A stretch of 64,000 bases of DNA, from contig CM072346.1 in assembly GCA_036874045.1 (NCBI GenBank), positions 12,376,001 through 12,440,000 of the forward strand, written 5' to 3'. The stretch comes from Cymodocea nodosa. Taxonomy: Eukaryota; Streptophyta; Magnoliopsida; Alismatales; Cymodoceaceae. This document shows positions 43,589-56,400 of the stretch, one piece after another (position 1 is the stretch's first letter; each line of letters opens with the position of its first letter). The notes under the pieces were generated by a model. The model saw only the letters and a list, made by a program, of their open reading frames with translations. It was not told the DNA's origin and did no database searches. Made by a program: the position numbers and the translations under genes.

Positions 43589-45690
43589 CATCCCCTCACA
43601 CCTAAACTTTATTGGTCCTTAGCAAAAGTTAAAATGTAAAATAGAATAAAAACTCATATGAAAGTTAAACACCAAAATCAAGTAAATAGGGTAATAAGAC
43701 ACTTTTAAAAAAAATTTAATAGTTGATCTTTCTTTCCCAATTCCCCTTCAATTCATAATCTCAAATTTCCCTTAAATCAAGTTCCTAATTCACCCCTCAG
43801 TTTACAAATGAATGATGCCTTTGAGTACTAATCTAAAGAAATTAGATACTCTATAAATAAATGTGATGAATAAACCAAACCATGAATTTCCACTTGTACT
43901 ATGAACTCATTCCAACATACTTAAGTGATAACATAAACTCTAGCCTCAAGTCCATTGCTTTCTTATTTTCATTATTAACTATATACACATTTTCCTTCTC
44001 TTTTCTCCATTTCTTTTCTTTAGAAACTAAACCTCTACCCTTAGGATTGTCTCCTATAATAACACTCACTCACTCGACCATAATCCCTTACCTAGAGGAA
44101 AGCTAATTGGTACTCAAGTACCATGTAAGAACGGAGAATCAATAACTTAACTCCCTTTATTCTACCCTTCTCCTAGAGCAACCTATTAGATAAAATTTCA
44201 ATTATTACAAAAGTATCCTTCATGAGATGTGTACTTATAGATTTCCATGATTTGAAATTTTCATGCACAAACAATACTTGATATACTTAATGGAAAATAT
44301 GATTAGCACTAAAAGTATTCATTCATTCATCTCCTTAAAGTTCCATAGGTTCTATTTGATGGGTGAAATTAGCCTTTTATCTTATGTTTTAGTTATATTA
44401 TTAATATTAATTCACACATATTTATTGCAAGTGCATAGTGTACAAGGTAACACTTAAGCAAGTATAGGTTAATCCCACAAGGATTGGTCAATTACTATGT
44501 TAGCTTAATTTTAATTATCTATTAAAAACTCAAATTCTATTTCTAATAAAATGAAAACATTAATATAAATTTCTATCTCTATCTAAGAAACTATCGCTAA
44601 CTATTTAATTAAATTGTTGGTAATTCTCTAGAAGACTTAATACCTAAAAATACTAGTTCCAATGTTGTGGCAATTGACCTATGGCTAACTAGTTGGTGTA
44701 ATCAACATACTAAGGTGAAGTAGATACATTAAATAACTATTCATTAAGGAATTCCTCATTTATTGGCTCCTTATCCTCAAGAATATTCTCTAACCTTGAT
44801 AAATGGTTAGCCACTAAATTATTGTTACCCTTTTTATCCTTGATTTTCAAATCAAACTCTTGTAATAATAAAGTTTTGGTTTAGCATCTTTTTTCACTAT
44901 AAGATGTTTGCGGGTAGCATCATCAATGTGTATTATTACTTTATTTTTAACTAAATAAGATCTAAATTTATCCAATGCAAATACCATTGTCAAGAATTAT
45001 TTTTCAATAGTGAAATAATGAATATGGGCATCATTTAAAGTTTTACTTGTATAATAAATTACATGATTTTCCTTGTCAATCTTTTGTCCAAGTGCTACAC
45101 CAACAACTACATCTAAAGCATCACACATGATTTCAATTTGGTGCATGCAAAATAAGAGGGGAAACCAAGGCAACCTTTAATCTATTATAAGCTTTTATAC
45201 AATGTCCATTAAAGTCAAATTTAGCATCTTTGGCTAATAAATTGTTTAGAGGTTTTGCAATGATGTTAAAGTCTTTAATGAACCTCCTATAAAACCCTAC
45301 ATGTCCTAAAAAACTTCTAATCTCTTTAACAGAAGCAAACAAAGATAAATTAGAAATTAAGTCCACTTTAGCCTTGTCTACTTCTATGCCCCTATTTAAG
45401 ATTACATGCCCTAAAATAATTCCTTTCCTCACCATGAAATGACATTTTTTTCAATTAAGTATTAGATTCTTCTCTTTACATTTATGCAAAACTAAACTTA
45501 GATTCTTGAGATAATTATCAAAAGTTTTATCATATACATAAAAATTATCCATAACAATTTTGAGAAAATCTTCAATCATATCTGAAAATTTGCCTAACAT
45601 GTATCTTTGAAAAGTAGCAAGAGTGTTACAAAGTCCAAAGAGCCCTATGAAATTATAAGAATCTTTCACTTCTAATTGTATGGGGCAAGG
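43589..45690 (-). mobile_element. Ty3-gypsy pol fragment (reverse transcriptase and RNase H)
   Basis: In minus order: reverse transcriptase tail (45669-45451, GLFGLCNTLATFQRYMLGKF, with the catalytic box altered to IVMDNFYVY); connection region (45435-45133, GHVILNRGIEVDKAKVDLI and RSFLGHVGFYRRFIKDF); RNase H (about 45120-44760, VIYYTSKTLNDAHIHY); and the following RLENILEDKEPINEEF and LPQHWN words to about 44640. Integrase is missing. An LTR-like scrap (CAAGTGCATAGTGTACAAGG, about 44418) and AT-rich 3' sequence lead to the polypurine tract. The left part of the reverse transcriptase domain is cut at about 45690, where the L1 relic begins. Confidence 0.8.
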
Positions 45691-46471
45691 GCCCTATGAA
45701 ATTAGATTACAATTAACAAAACAAAACCACAACAAATTATAAAATTCTACAACTAGGAGACAACTAGCTATCTAGTAGAACATCACTCTTGGTTTCACTT
45801 AGGAGTTCCATAAAGTTTAGAAATGTCTAAGAGTTTTTACTCTATTTGCTTGTCCTAACTAGAGAATCCACTACCTTGTTACCTTCACAAAATATCCTCT
45901 CCACCCTATTTGTGTGATCAAAAATCTTCATAAGGTCTAGCCAAAATGAGTAGTAGTGAGCACTAGGGCAATTACCCAAAACAAGGGCTTGATGTAAAAC
46001 AAAAGGGTTAATTTCCACCACCACCATCTCAAGTCTTACCATGCAAAGGTTTAAGCCATCCCAAAGGGCTATTATTTCAATCATAAGGCTATTAACATCA
46101 CCATAGAAGTTATAAAAGGTAGTAATAAACCCATCCTTGTCATTTCAAATGACTCCGCTACTTGCAGCATGAGGATAATTAACAAAGCCATCAACATTCA
46201 ATTTCTAGTAACCTTAGGGAGGTTTGAACCAGGAAATCCACCTAATCTTAACATCCTATGTCTAGTGCTCTTTAATATTAAAAGCAACTTGGAAGGTTTT
46301 CATACTCTATTTAACCCTACTTTGAATGAGATCAAACATGGTTTGTTTATTTCCCTAAATGATGTCATCATGTTCTTTCCAACATTCCTAGAGGATATTA
46401 GCAATGAAAAACTTTTTGACATTGTGCTCTGATTTTTTAGAGTTAATGCGTAGAATCTTATAAAGGCTCTC

Positions 46472-48707
46472 TATTTAGAATGAAATTATGCATAATATTA
46501 GTGATTTATGAATAGTTAATTACATCATATTTAACCTATCATATAAGAATTAAGTCATTATGCTATATTTATACAATTATAAGTCTTAATTGTAGAATAT
46601 GCATAATTTAAAAGAATTAGTGATTAATTAAAGTATCATTTCTGAAAGATTGAAAACCTAGTTTACGTGTGATTTTATAGTATCAAACATAGTATATTTT
46701 ATTTTTATATAGTGATGTCATGTATAGTGCACAGTAACAACTCATTGATTTAGTTTCTTTTCGTAAAAAGATCACGTAACAACTCGTTGAGTTACAAGTT
46801 TAAAAGGTAAAAAGATCATGTGAGAACTTGTTGAGTTAATGAGCAAAACTATAAGTTGTATATCTAAACTCATTAAGTTAACATTGTGCACGTGCTGAAT
46901 TCAAAGTTTACTAATATTATATTGTCACATAAGTTGTATATGTTTAACTTGTTAAGTTAACATAATTACACATATTAAGTTGTTTAATTAAATACTAAGA
47001 TAACGTGTTGTATTAATGTCTTTTAACTGTTGGTAAGTTTCAGACTTTATATTTTAGAAAGTATCTGAAATATCTTTTGTTTCAGAAAGTTTCATCTTAT
47101 GTACTAGATAGTTTTATTTTTAAAAGTTTAAAAAATATTTCATACACCGTTTCTAAAAGAACATGTGTCATAACCTTAATATATTACTTACGTCATCCTT
47201 CGAAAGGTTTTGATGAAAACTATCTGAAATATATCTAAGCACCAAAAGTTACATTTTGCAAGTATCTGAAACACCCCTTCATCATCAGAAAGTTTGTTTT
47301 AAAATTATAAGTTATTCTTCTTTTACACGTAACACATATATTATTGTTTGTATTTGCGAGTCGATTGAGTTAACTCAACGAGGTTGGTCCGTTGAGTTAC
47401 AATTAAGTCAATAGAATAAGTTTGTTGAGTTATACTAACTCCATAGACTAGTTATTTTCTAATATTTGATTATAAGCAATTGTAGGAAATTCAAAGAAAG
47501 TCATGTCGCACAAATTACACCATGATCTAACTCATGAAATGAGAAAGAAATCAACAGCATTGATGTGAAGGAAGGAAATCTAACCATTGATTATTGGCAG
47601 AAGCAGTTAATTTTAAATGAAATATAAAAAGAAAGGAGAAAAAATGAAAAAAGGGGAGGGGAGAGAATTGTGCTAACTATAGAAAGCGTTGGATGTTCCT
47701 TGAGCTCCTGCCCACTCCACCATCCATAATTTATTAAAGATCTGTGAGGATACTTTCTAGATGTCAGGTCAATTTCGAATTAAACACGGTAATTGACAAT
47801 CATTGTGAGGAGTGATCACATCACAAAAAGGAAAGACATTTTTACTAAGCATTAAATCATCTCTCAAAAGATAGTAAAGTTTCTAGCTTTGGTTTCGGGT
47901 TGATGCTGCTATGCGAAAGAGGGGATCAACTTATAAAAGTCTAGGTTCGCAATCTAGTAGGGAGAGGAACACTTGATAGTAAGTGGTTAAGTTTTCAATA
48001 GTGTAATAATATTGCATATAGTGATGAAAGTTTTTATTACTATCGATAGAGAATTTTACTTTTCAACATTCGCTTATCTGAAAGAACAAAAACAAAATAA
48101 AACAATACTTATTATCTATTTTCATGCTTATCAAATCTGTATTGTATCATTTGTGTTTGTATTATTATTGTTAGTAGTATTGAATGTTTATGTGTATCTT
48201 ATTACAGTTATAGAAAATCATATTTTAGTACAAATTTCTAAAATCTTGATTAAGAAATCTACTGTTTGGAGTATTGAATGCTAAAATCAATCTTTGATGA
48301 ATGTAGTCTAAATTAGCATTCAAAAACTTAATTGATGTCATTTGTAGTATGAAAAATCGCTCAATAATTGGTTGTATTCTTCTATAAACTACAATTTTAA
48401 TTATAAGTTACTTGAGAGAGTTCATTGAGTTAACCATAACTTCACAGACTAACTCTGTTAAGTTAACTTTAAATCAATGGAGTGAGCTTATTGTAAACAT
48501 ACACTTTATCATGGCTATGAAAATTTATAAAGTAGAGTGATTTCGATAATTCTCTATGGGATCGACCTATACTTACACATTTATACAATAGACATTGTGC
48601 ACTTGTAATTAATTTAATGAATTGGATTTAATAGATTTTAAGATCTTGTTCGTGAAAAATTATTGTATACTTGTAACAAATGTATTTAAGTTGACAAGAA
48701 CAAGACA
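46472..48707 (+). mobile_element. Solo LTR 1 of a gypsy-type element, target duplication CTCTC
   Basis: 2236 bp from TATTTAGAATGAAATTATG to AACAAGACA, with CTCTC on both sides (46467-46471 and 48708-48712). The first base pair has drifted from TG to TA. Near its 3' end it carries GGGATCGACCTATACTTACA and ACATTGTGCACTTGTAATTA, typical text near the end of Tat/Athila-like LTRs. It has no adjacent primer site or internal region, so it is a solo LTR left by LTR-LTR recombination. It is homologous along its length to solo LTR 2, with substantial divergence. Confidence 0.88.
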
Positions 48708-50240
48708 CTCTCCATTTATCATAATTGTAAAGATCAAAACCTAAGGTTTTATTACACCAAAATCTATAAAGGATAGCCTATTGTCCTAAGAAGAACAAGT
48801 GATTCGCCAAATCAGCATTAGGTTGAAAGTTGCAACAAATGCATTTAGATGCCAAGGTGATGTCTTTGTATTGGAAATTAACCTTACTTGGTAAAGCATT
48901 ATGATGGAATCTCCAGAGGAAAATGAGATTTGGGTAAGAACGTATCTCTTTAAGATCACTCTATTCTAAGTAACTTTGCTCCTTTTGAGATATGTGAGGT
49001 CTCAGGCTAATTTCATAGAGATTAACATGTCCTTGGTCCCTAACCAATGGTGAGCATCTTTATTATTTGAGATTTGACTTAATTTTTGATCAATTTCAGA
49101 GTTAATTTGATTTGATAGAGCTAAACCTAAGATCAATTACCTATTTTTAGTAGCATCAACAACTAAGAGATCAACCATCTCTTTAGAAACCTACATGGAT
49201 TAAGATAGAGGCCCATTAGAAACCCACTTGGTGTTTTAGAAGTTAATAATTCCCCTGCCACTTGAACATTTAGCCAAGGAAATGATTTTCTTTTAAGCAT
49301 TACTAAATTTATTCCAAGCTTTAGGTCTATTTGTATGGTTGTCATCCAAAGATTAACCAAAAAGACTACACAAAGTGTTTGATTATATACAATATTGATG
49401 GAGAATGTGCCATAACATTTTCATGTGAAGAGCTTCCATGACATTCTTAAAATTTCTAATTCCAAGGCCACCCTCATTTATCGATTTTGTTATTTTTTCC
49501 CAACTTATCTAATGTTTCTTATGTTTATTACCATCACTTCTCCAAAGGAAGTTAGCAAATATGTGTTATAATCAATCTAAGATACCCCAAGGAAAATCAT
49601 ACATGCTTAACAAGTATATAGGGATACTAGATAGAACGTGTTTAATGAGTGAGATCTTGTTACTTAGAGAAAGAATAACTAATTTCCAACCTACCATTTT
49701 TTAGGATCTTCCATAGAGGCTAATCAAAATAAACAATTTTCAATCTACCTTTAAAAATATGGCATCCTAGGTAAGTAAAAGGAAGTTGACCTTGTTTGAA
49801 CTTAGTGGCATTTGCTATCATCTATATCCTCATGGTTGAGCTCTATTTAATACAATGAATGAGCTTTTATCATTATTAACCTTCTACCCCAAAAATGTTC
49901 GATATTGCTTAAGGAATTCCATGACACTTTTAAGGCTATTTTTCCTAGCATTTAGAAAGAGTAGGGTGTTATCTACATATAATAAATGAGAGGTAATGAC
50001 ATTAGGGTTGTCGGTGTTGTAAGGGATGATACTTCTCTCCTTAACCATCCTTGATAATCCCCTACTAAGGACATCCTCATCAACAAGGATAAATAGGCTA
50101 GGAGAGAGAAAGTCCCCTTGGCGAAGACCCCTAGAGGTAGTAGAAACACCATTAAGCAAGATAGAGAATGTGTTATCCTGAATACATCCCTTAATAAGGT
50201 TGATAAAACTATTGGAGAATTCAAATTTCTCTAAGACAAT

Positions 50241-52505
50241 TGTTTAGAATGAAAAAGTGCATATTATTAACGGTTAAATGATGGTTAATTGCATAATATT
50301 TAGCTTATCATATGAGAATTAAGTCATTATGTTATAATTGCACTATTATATGCTTTAATTGAAGAATCTGCTTAATTTGGGGGAATTAATGTTAATTTAG
50401 TATATTTTTGAACTATCGGTAAGTTGCAGGCTGTGAAATTCTTTAGTATCCGAATTTTCTGATATTTCGGACAGTTATGTTTAGCATACCGAACATATTC
50501 GGACAGTTATGTCTAACATACCGAATATGTATCAGATAGTTATGTTTAAATTGCCGAACAGTTATGTTTTGAGAGAATAGTTTATTATTTCCTGAAGTAC
50601 ACGTGTTGAAATCATAATGCATGACTTAAGTGAACTTTTAGTGAGTTATCTATAACTATCCGAAATTGCAGCTGGGCATCGGATAATTAGCCATGTAACT
50701 CTCTGAAATCTCTTTTTATTTATAAAATAGCTGAGGACACGTGTTATGTTCTGAGGAAAGTGAATTAAGTGGATTTTCGATGAGTTATCTGTAACTATCC
50801 GAAATGCATATGAGCATCGGATAGTTAGCTCCGTAACTCTTCGAAATGTTATTTTATGATTAAACTGTTGTTGACACGTGTCGAGATCTGGTAGATTTAC
50901 TTAAGTTATATATCGGTGAGTTATCTGTAACTATCTGAAATGCATCTGAGCATCGGATAGTTAAGTTTATAAGTATCTGAAATGCACCTAAGCATCGGAT
51001 CGTTCGATTTATGCACGTGTTGAATTTAAATGCTTTAGTATATCACGTGAGATGCACATATTTAACTCGTTAAGTTAGCATAACTGTACGTGTTGAGTTA
51101 CATGAATACACACTAAGATAATGTGTTATGTTAGCGACTTATTTCTTTATTGCACATGTTTTATAGTTAAATCTATTTTCTAATATGCCACTGTAGCGGT
51201 TGTAGGAACAGATAGTTGGAAGAGAAAAACCACGTTTGCACGTATCACGTAGGGAAAGAAACCATCGTCGTTGATACGAATAAAGGAAATCTAACCGACC
51301 ATTCAAGTAGAAGCAGTTACTACTGAAGAAATATAAAAGAAAAGAAGAAAAAAAGAAGAGGTGATCGATGGGCAAACAGTGTGTGCAGAGGAGGATGAGC
51401 GTCGCAATTCTCTGAAGTTCCACACCAACAATCATCATCACCACCATAATCACCAACCATCGGAGGTCTGTGAGGATACTTACCTGATGTCAGGTCGATT
51501 CTAAGCCAAACACAGTGTTTGACAACCATTGTGAGGAGTGATCGTGTTGCGGGAAGGGAAGCCATTTTCACCAAGCGCTGACTCATATTTCAGGAGATCG
51601 TAAAGCTTTTAGCCTTGGCTTCGGGTTGATGCCTATATGTTGAAGAGAAGATCATCTTGCAATTCCGGACTCGCGATTCTATAGAGAGAGGAGACAAAAT
51701 TGTAAGTGGTTTAATTTTTAGTGATGTAATCGCATTGCAAGTAGTGTCGGAAGTATTTATTGTCAAGTGAGATTACTTTACATTTCATCTTTCGCCCATT
51801 TTCATGTTCATATTAAAACAAAAATACAAAAATAATTTATCTATGTTTGTATGTTATATTTGAGTGTTGTATTGTTTGTGTTGTATCGTGATTAATGTAT
51901 CTTTGTCAATGTTGAGATTGTTTTATGTTTATTTTAGTTTTACAATTTACTAAAATCGGTTCATACAAAAGACTTAAAGATTTTAATGGTTACTGTTTGA
52001 ATTATTTGAATGTTAGTATTGCTTAATGATAAATCCAATGTTAACTAACATTAAAGAGCTTAATTGATGTTATTTACAATCTGTGGAATCGTCCAATGGT
52101 TGGCCGAATTCCTCTGTAAATAGCAGTATTAAAGAGAAAAGACAAGCTCATGGAGTTAACTTAAGTTCACGAGGAAAGTCCGTTGAGTTAGCCATAACTC
52201 AATGAACTTTGTCAGTTGAATTAACTGTAATTCAACAAAGAGCTTATTGAATATATAAATTTGATTATTAACAAATGAACAGTTCTCAAATTCTTCAGCA
52301 ATTCCTTGTGGGATCGACATATACTTGCACACTGATACAACAAACACTGTGCACTTGTAGTTAAAGTACAAATTGGAATTAATATCTAAATTGTATTAAA
52401 GGTTGTTTGTTTAATTCTAAAAAAAGAATAGGCATAAAGATAAATTAACTAAGTAAAAATAGAAGTAACAAATTCAAGTTTTTATAGTGTAGTTATGGGA
52501 AAACA
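50241..52505 (+). mobile_element. Solo LTR 2 of the same family, target duplication ACAAT
   Basis: 2265 bp from TGTTTAGAATGAAAAAGTG to TTATGGGAAAACA, flanked by ACAAT (50236-50240 and 52506-52510). Blocks shared with solo LTR 1 include ATTAAGTCATTATG, GATCTGTGAGGATACTT-like text, ATTGTGAGGAGTGATC and the terminal TGTGCACTTGTAGTTAA. Same orientation as solo LTR 1. It contains an internal tandem repeat with a 137-bp period (50599-51010) that solo LTR 1 does not show clearly. Confidence 0.9.
50599..51010 (+). repeat. Three units of a 137-bp tandem repeat with a hairpin core
   Basis: ACACGTGT-type unit starts recur at about 50599, 50737 and 50874. Each unit carries an inverted repeat. In the second it is perfect (AACTATCCGA at 50793-50802 with TCGGATAGTT at 50817-50826); the first (50654/50679) and third (50929/50953) have one or two changes. 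The repeats lie inside solo LTR 2. Confidence 0.8.
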
Positions 52506-52620
52506 ACAATATATATTGTCTCATTCAATTTTATCATGTGCCTTCTCCATGTCTAAATTGAGCACCACATTGCCACCCCTTAATCATTATCTATTTCTTA
52601 GATCAACTCTTACACCATCA

Positions 52621-54900
52621 ATAAGTATCTTATGGTAACATATGTGATAATATGATATTTTACAAAGCAAACATACAAAAAATCCATAATACAATAATGA
52701 AAAGATTTTCTATTATCACCACTAAAAAATTCCTACTAGATAGTGGTCAAACATTTATCATTAATAAAGAATATAATGGTTAACAAAAAAAGTTGTAATG
52801 ATTTTTAAATTAAAGAATATAATAATAAGGAATATTTTGTAGTAACTCAATTTGTTTTGAAAATGCACATGTTCTCTACATTGGACTATTTGGTTGAAAG
52901 CAAAGTAGTGATTAAGATGTACACTATATATTGATAGGAGGCTTTCTCCTCTTGCATCATTAAAACAAATATCAAGAGCATGATATAAAAATCCAATGTC
53001 TAAGGGGTGTGTACAATTATTTGTGTAGAAGATGGTCACACTTTTATGATATTTTTATGTTTATTATGAAATGGGATATGCATATTTTTTTGATCCTTAT
53101 ATGTTCACTCAATTTTATATTAACTTTGTTTCTTTTAGACCAAAATGTCTTTGATTACTATAAAAAAATATGATCTAACATTTAGAATATATTCAACATA
53201 GAATTGGGGAGTATCCTTCTCATATAGAATTAATGTTGGACAGGATTTTATTAATGGATCCTTTCCTTCATTTATTGCAAAGCTGCCTCAAAATATATAT
53301 CCTTGTCAGTCTTTCAAGTGATGGTTTTCAACCCTTATGGTCAAGGTAAAGATCATTAATGTAATTAGTCTTTAATGATCACACCATGTAGTCTTCTACC
53401 TAGCTAGGTTTGCAATAAAGAACCCTTACATATTCATTCATGTCTTTGCACACTCATGGTCTAGGTCATCTTCAAAAACATATTGATGTTACCTGAGGAC
53501 TCCCATTGACTAGTTGATGAAGATGCTTGACAAGTAGGGCTCAATTGGCACATATACATGATGCATGCAAGTGGCAAATGTTTGATATGAAAGTTGCATT
53601 GTTATGTAATTGACACATATATATGATGCATGCAAGTGGCAAATGTTTGACATGAAAGTTGCATTGCTATGTAATTGAGACATATATATGATGCATGCGA
53701 GTGGCAAATGATTGATATGAAAGTTGCATTGTTATGGACTATTAGTGATTTTAATTTATGACAAATTAATGTTAGAAGGACTTGAGAACACAGGCAAGTG
53801 ATCGAAGATTAATGTATTTTGAGAACCACCATGTTGGCCCATCCCCCTTCATCACAACTTAGGCATGATGCACCTTAATTAAGAAGTATGTACTAGATAT
53901 TAATTTGTGTAGTAATGATTGTTATAAGGGGGAAAAAAATTCACATGGTATAAAGTACTTATCAAATTCTTTAATAATATCTAGCAGAAAATTTTTAACC
54001 CTTTTGACTTTGTGTAATTTTGTGATAGGCATTCACTTGTGATCATATATGATATTATCTTGTAACTAACATAAGATTGTTTAATTTGTGATATGATGTA
54101 ACTAGCATGGAAAGTGACATATAATTTCATTTATTTCTTCCTGCAAATACATGCAATTCAAGATATACACGAATATGATTAACGTGTGGCATGACATGAC
54201 TTTGGAATTGCCATAAATAATATTGCCTAAATCATGATATATATATATGATCTGTACAGTTGTTGACTTTGAAAAGTGGCATTATAAAATTCATGTCGTG
54301 ATTTTTTTTTGATATATGCAAAACATGCATGACATGAGTTTTTAATCCGCTCATTATGTTTTTATAAATCAAGGTGTGATCCACATCCATCCATACCTAC
54401 AAGGAAAATCATATCATATGATGAAATGAACAAAATCATATAACTTATTAAATTGCAACATATATGGCACAATTCATATATATCATGTCATGTCACGATC
54501 AGAGGCAAAGATTTCATTGCCACCGGGAAATTACATCGCAAGGTAATACGATCCAGATCTGAGGTAAACTAGAACAGTACCATTTACAGAAAATTATGTC
54601 ATAATATAAATTAAATTACATCATGTGAAGTAATAACATTACTATTATAAATACATGTCACGACCTGCCTTGTAAAGTATATATATATTTCACTACTTCT
54701 TTACGAATGTACGATGATGATCCTTTTTTTTGCAAGACTGAAAGAAAATATCATTAATTGATTATAAGAACCTCTGGGTATGTATAGTCTATAATTAGAT
54801 TGAAATAACAAAATAAAGTTCAAAGGGGGGGTAGAGCAAAGCTTCAAGGAGATCAATATTGAATCAGAAAGAGACTGGGAAGACCCCCCAAGAAGAAAAC
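52621..54900. other. Gene-poor stretch with a 65-bp tandem repeat
   Basis: No coding region is supportable. Apart from the 65-bp tandem repeat at 53542-53735, I see AT-rich sequence with many CATGACATG and CATATATATGA words around 54.2-54.5 kb, which may be an old palindromic MITE, but no defined ends. Confidence 0.45.
53542..53735 (+). repeat. About three copies of a 65-bp tandem repeat
   Basis: ATGATGCATG recurs at 53558, 53623 and 53688, an exact 65-bp spacing. Each unit contains AAGTGGCAAATG (GAGTGGCAAATG in the third) and ATGAAAGTTGCATTG with few changes. The period is not a multiple of three, so it is not a coding repeat. Confidence 0.92.
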
Positions 54901-54916
54901 AAAAAGCCAAATATCT

Positions 54917-54935
54917 ATCTCTCTCTCTCTCTCTC
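54917..54935 (+). repeat. (CT)n microsatellite
   Basis: A pure CT run in otherwise unremarkable intergenic DNA. Confidence 0.9.
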
Positions 54936-55114
54936 CTTTATATTTGCCCAGATTCTAAATAATGTAGTATTATAAGTCTCTGAAAAATATATAGAAAGAT
55001 AAGAAAATATAATTAATATTATTGTTATCTTTGCTGTGGCATTATGGTAGGAAAAATAATGAAGAAAATAATGTAGTATTATAGTAGCGTTTAAGAACGA
55101 AGTGATCTGCAGAA

Positions 55115-56071
55115 GAGGGTGTTTGTGTATTTGAAAAATAATGAAAAGAAAAATGATAGAAAATAATGAAAAATTAGTATAAAATCAATGTATTTTTGTA
55201 CAATAGAAAATTATAAAATATAAAATATATATGTTTATTCATAAAATAGAAAATATTAAAATTGATAAATTAAATATTTTTTGTATTTATTTGCAAAATA
55301 GAAAATAATTTTTTTTTATCATAGATGATATAAAATAGAGTTATTTTTGATAATAGTTACGATATAAAATATATTTCACGTATATCTATTGTTCTACATA
55401 TTTCTCTTGATATAAATTCTTATCTATAAATAACATAAATAATTTCAATATCAAAATTACATATTATATCTTATGATAATTCATTTTTTCTATTCTTTAA
55501 TTTTTCATTAGTTTTGAAAATCAAGAAATAGAAAAACGAATTTTTTTTTTTTTCTTCTTATATATACAAGAGTAAAACGACAGAATCATTTTAAAATCCA
55601 TTTAACATACAAATGCCTAAAAAATAACTAAAAAAATTTTCTATCATTAACGAGAGTACTCCACTCCTGGTACGAGAGAGTGAGACCACTCATGGCATGT
55701 AATTCACGCAACGAATTAAAAATATTTTCATTATATGTAAGAATACATTATATATTACAAGATTAATATAAATTTAACATATCCTAAAAATTTATTATTA
55801 TTATAATAATAATTATTTCATTTTTTTTTTAACATACAAATTTAACAAATTACATTTACTTTTATTATTTTTCCTCACTTTTAATTAATTTCAGACTCTT
55901 CAACTTGAAAAAGAAGATGACTCTATTTTTTTTATAAAACTTTCTTTAAAAATTGATAGTGGAAAGTTACAGATAATTTTCGTCACTTTCTGCCAAATTC
56001 AAATATATTATATTTTTTTACTACTTTTTTTTCGTCACTTTTCCTTATTTTCTCTCGTACACAAATCTCTT
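55115..56071. mobile_element. MITE-like AT-rich block including long-inverted-repeat family copy 3
   Basis: A first segment (about 55115-55620) starts AGAGGGTGTTTGTGTATTTG and ends with a weak inverted counterpart. A second (about 55712-56071) shares ordered blocks with the elements at 3.1-3.8 and 25.4-25.9 kb: AAAATTTATTATTATTATAA, TTTAACAAATTACATTTAC, a GACTCT...TTTTATAAAACTTTCT stretch and the CTCTCGTACACAAA right edge. The left edge of this copy is lost. No coding capacity. Confidence 0.5.
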
Positions 56072-56400
56072 TTAAATCTCAAAATTTATTTTTTAAATTT
56101 AAAAAGTCAGAAATTAAATTTCATCCTACCCGTTATCTCTCTTTCTATGTCTTTCACTTTCACTCGTATACTTGTCTTTCGTGAAATAAATTATCAAAAA
56201 AATTTAAGTTTATGTAATTGTGAAAATGAATATTGTACCTACTTGAATTGTGTTTATTAAGAATTGCAAACAAACCCAACTTAGATATATTGCCTGTGGT
56301 CTAAGTGCATTGAAGCGTTGTTACCGTAGAATATATTTAAACTTTTTAATCATCCACCTCTCGTAATGTCGTTGATTATATGTTAATTTATATTCTCATA

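Larger units (their letters stand above)
45690..52620 (-). mobile_element. L1-type LINE relic interrupted by two solo LTRs
   Basis: Minus-strand pieces in order are: GGNVVLNLDMEKAHDKIE (about 52600-52515); the RT continuation VLEKFEFSNSFINLIKGCIQ and LLNGVSTTSRGLRQGDFLSP (50240-50100); catalytic FADD replaced by YVDN in SHLLYVDNTLLF; the zinc-binding zf-RVT region FHHNALPSK-like (about 48900); and an RNase H domain (46170-45842, KLNVDGFVNYPHAASSGVI and EIIALWDGLNL). Removing the two LTR inserts (46472-48707 and 50241-52505) restores co-linearity, and across the second insert the reading frame resumes exactly after deleting one 5-bp repeat. The element itself is dead and 5'-truncated, probably inserted into the gypsy pol on its left. 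Confidence 0.85.

Noticed and set aside
46472..52505. The two homologous LTRs as the ends of a single 6-kb element that captured L1 sequence
   Set aside because: Each LTR has its own, different perfect 5-bp flanking duplication, and L1 sequence continues outside both, so they are separate insertions.
53510..53707. CRISPR-like array suggested by the regular 65-bp repeat
   Set aside because: The repeats are contiguous with no unique spacers, in a plant nuclear context. It is a simple tandem repeat.
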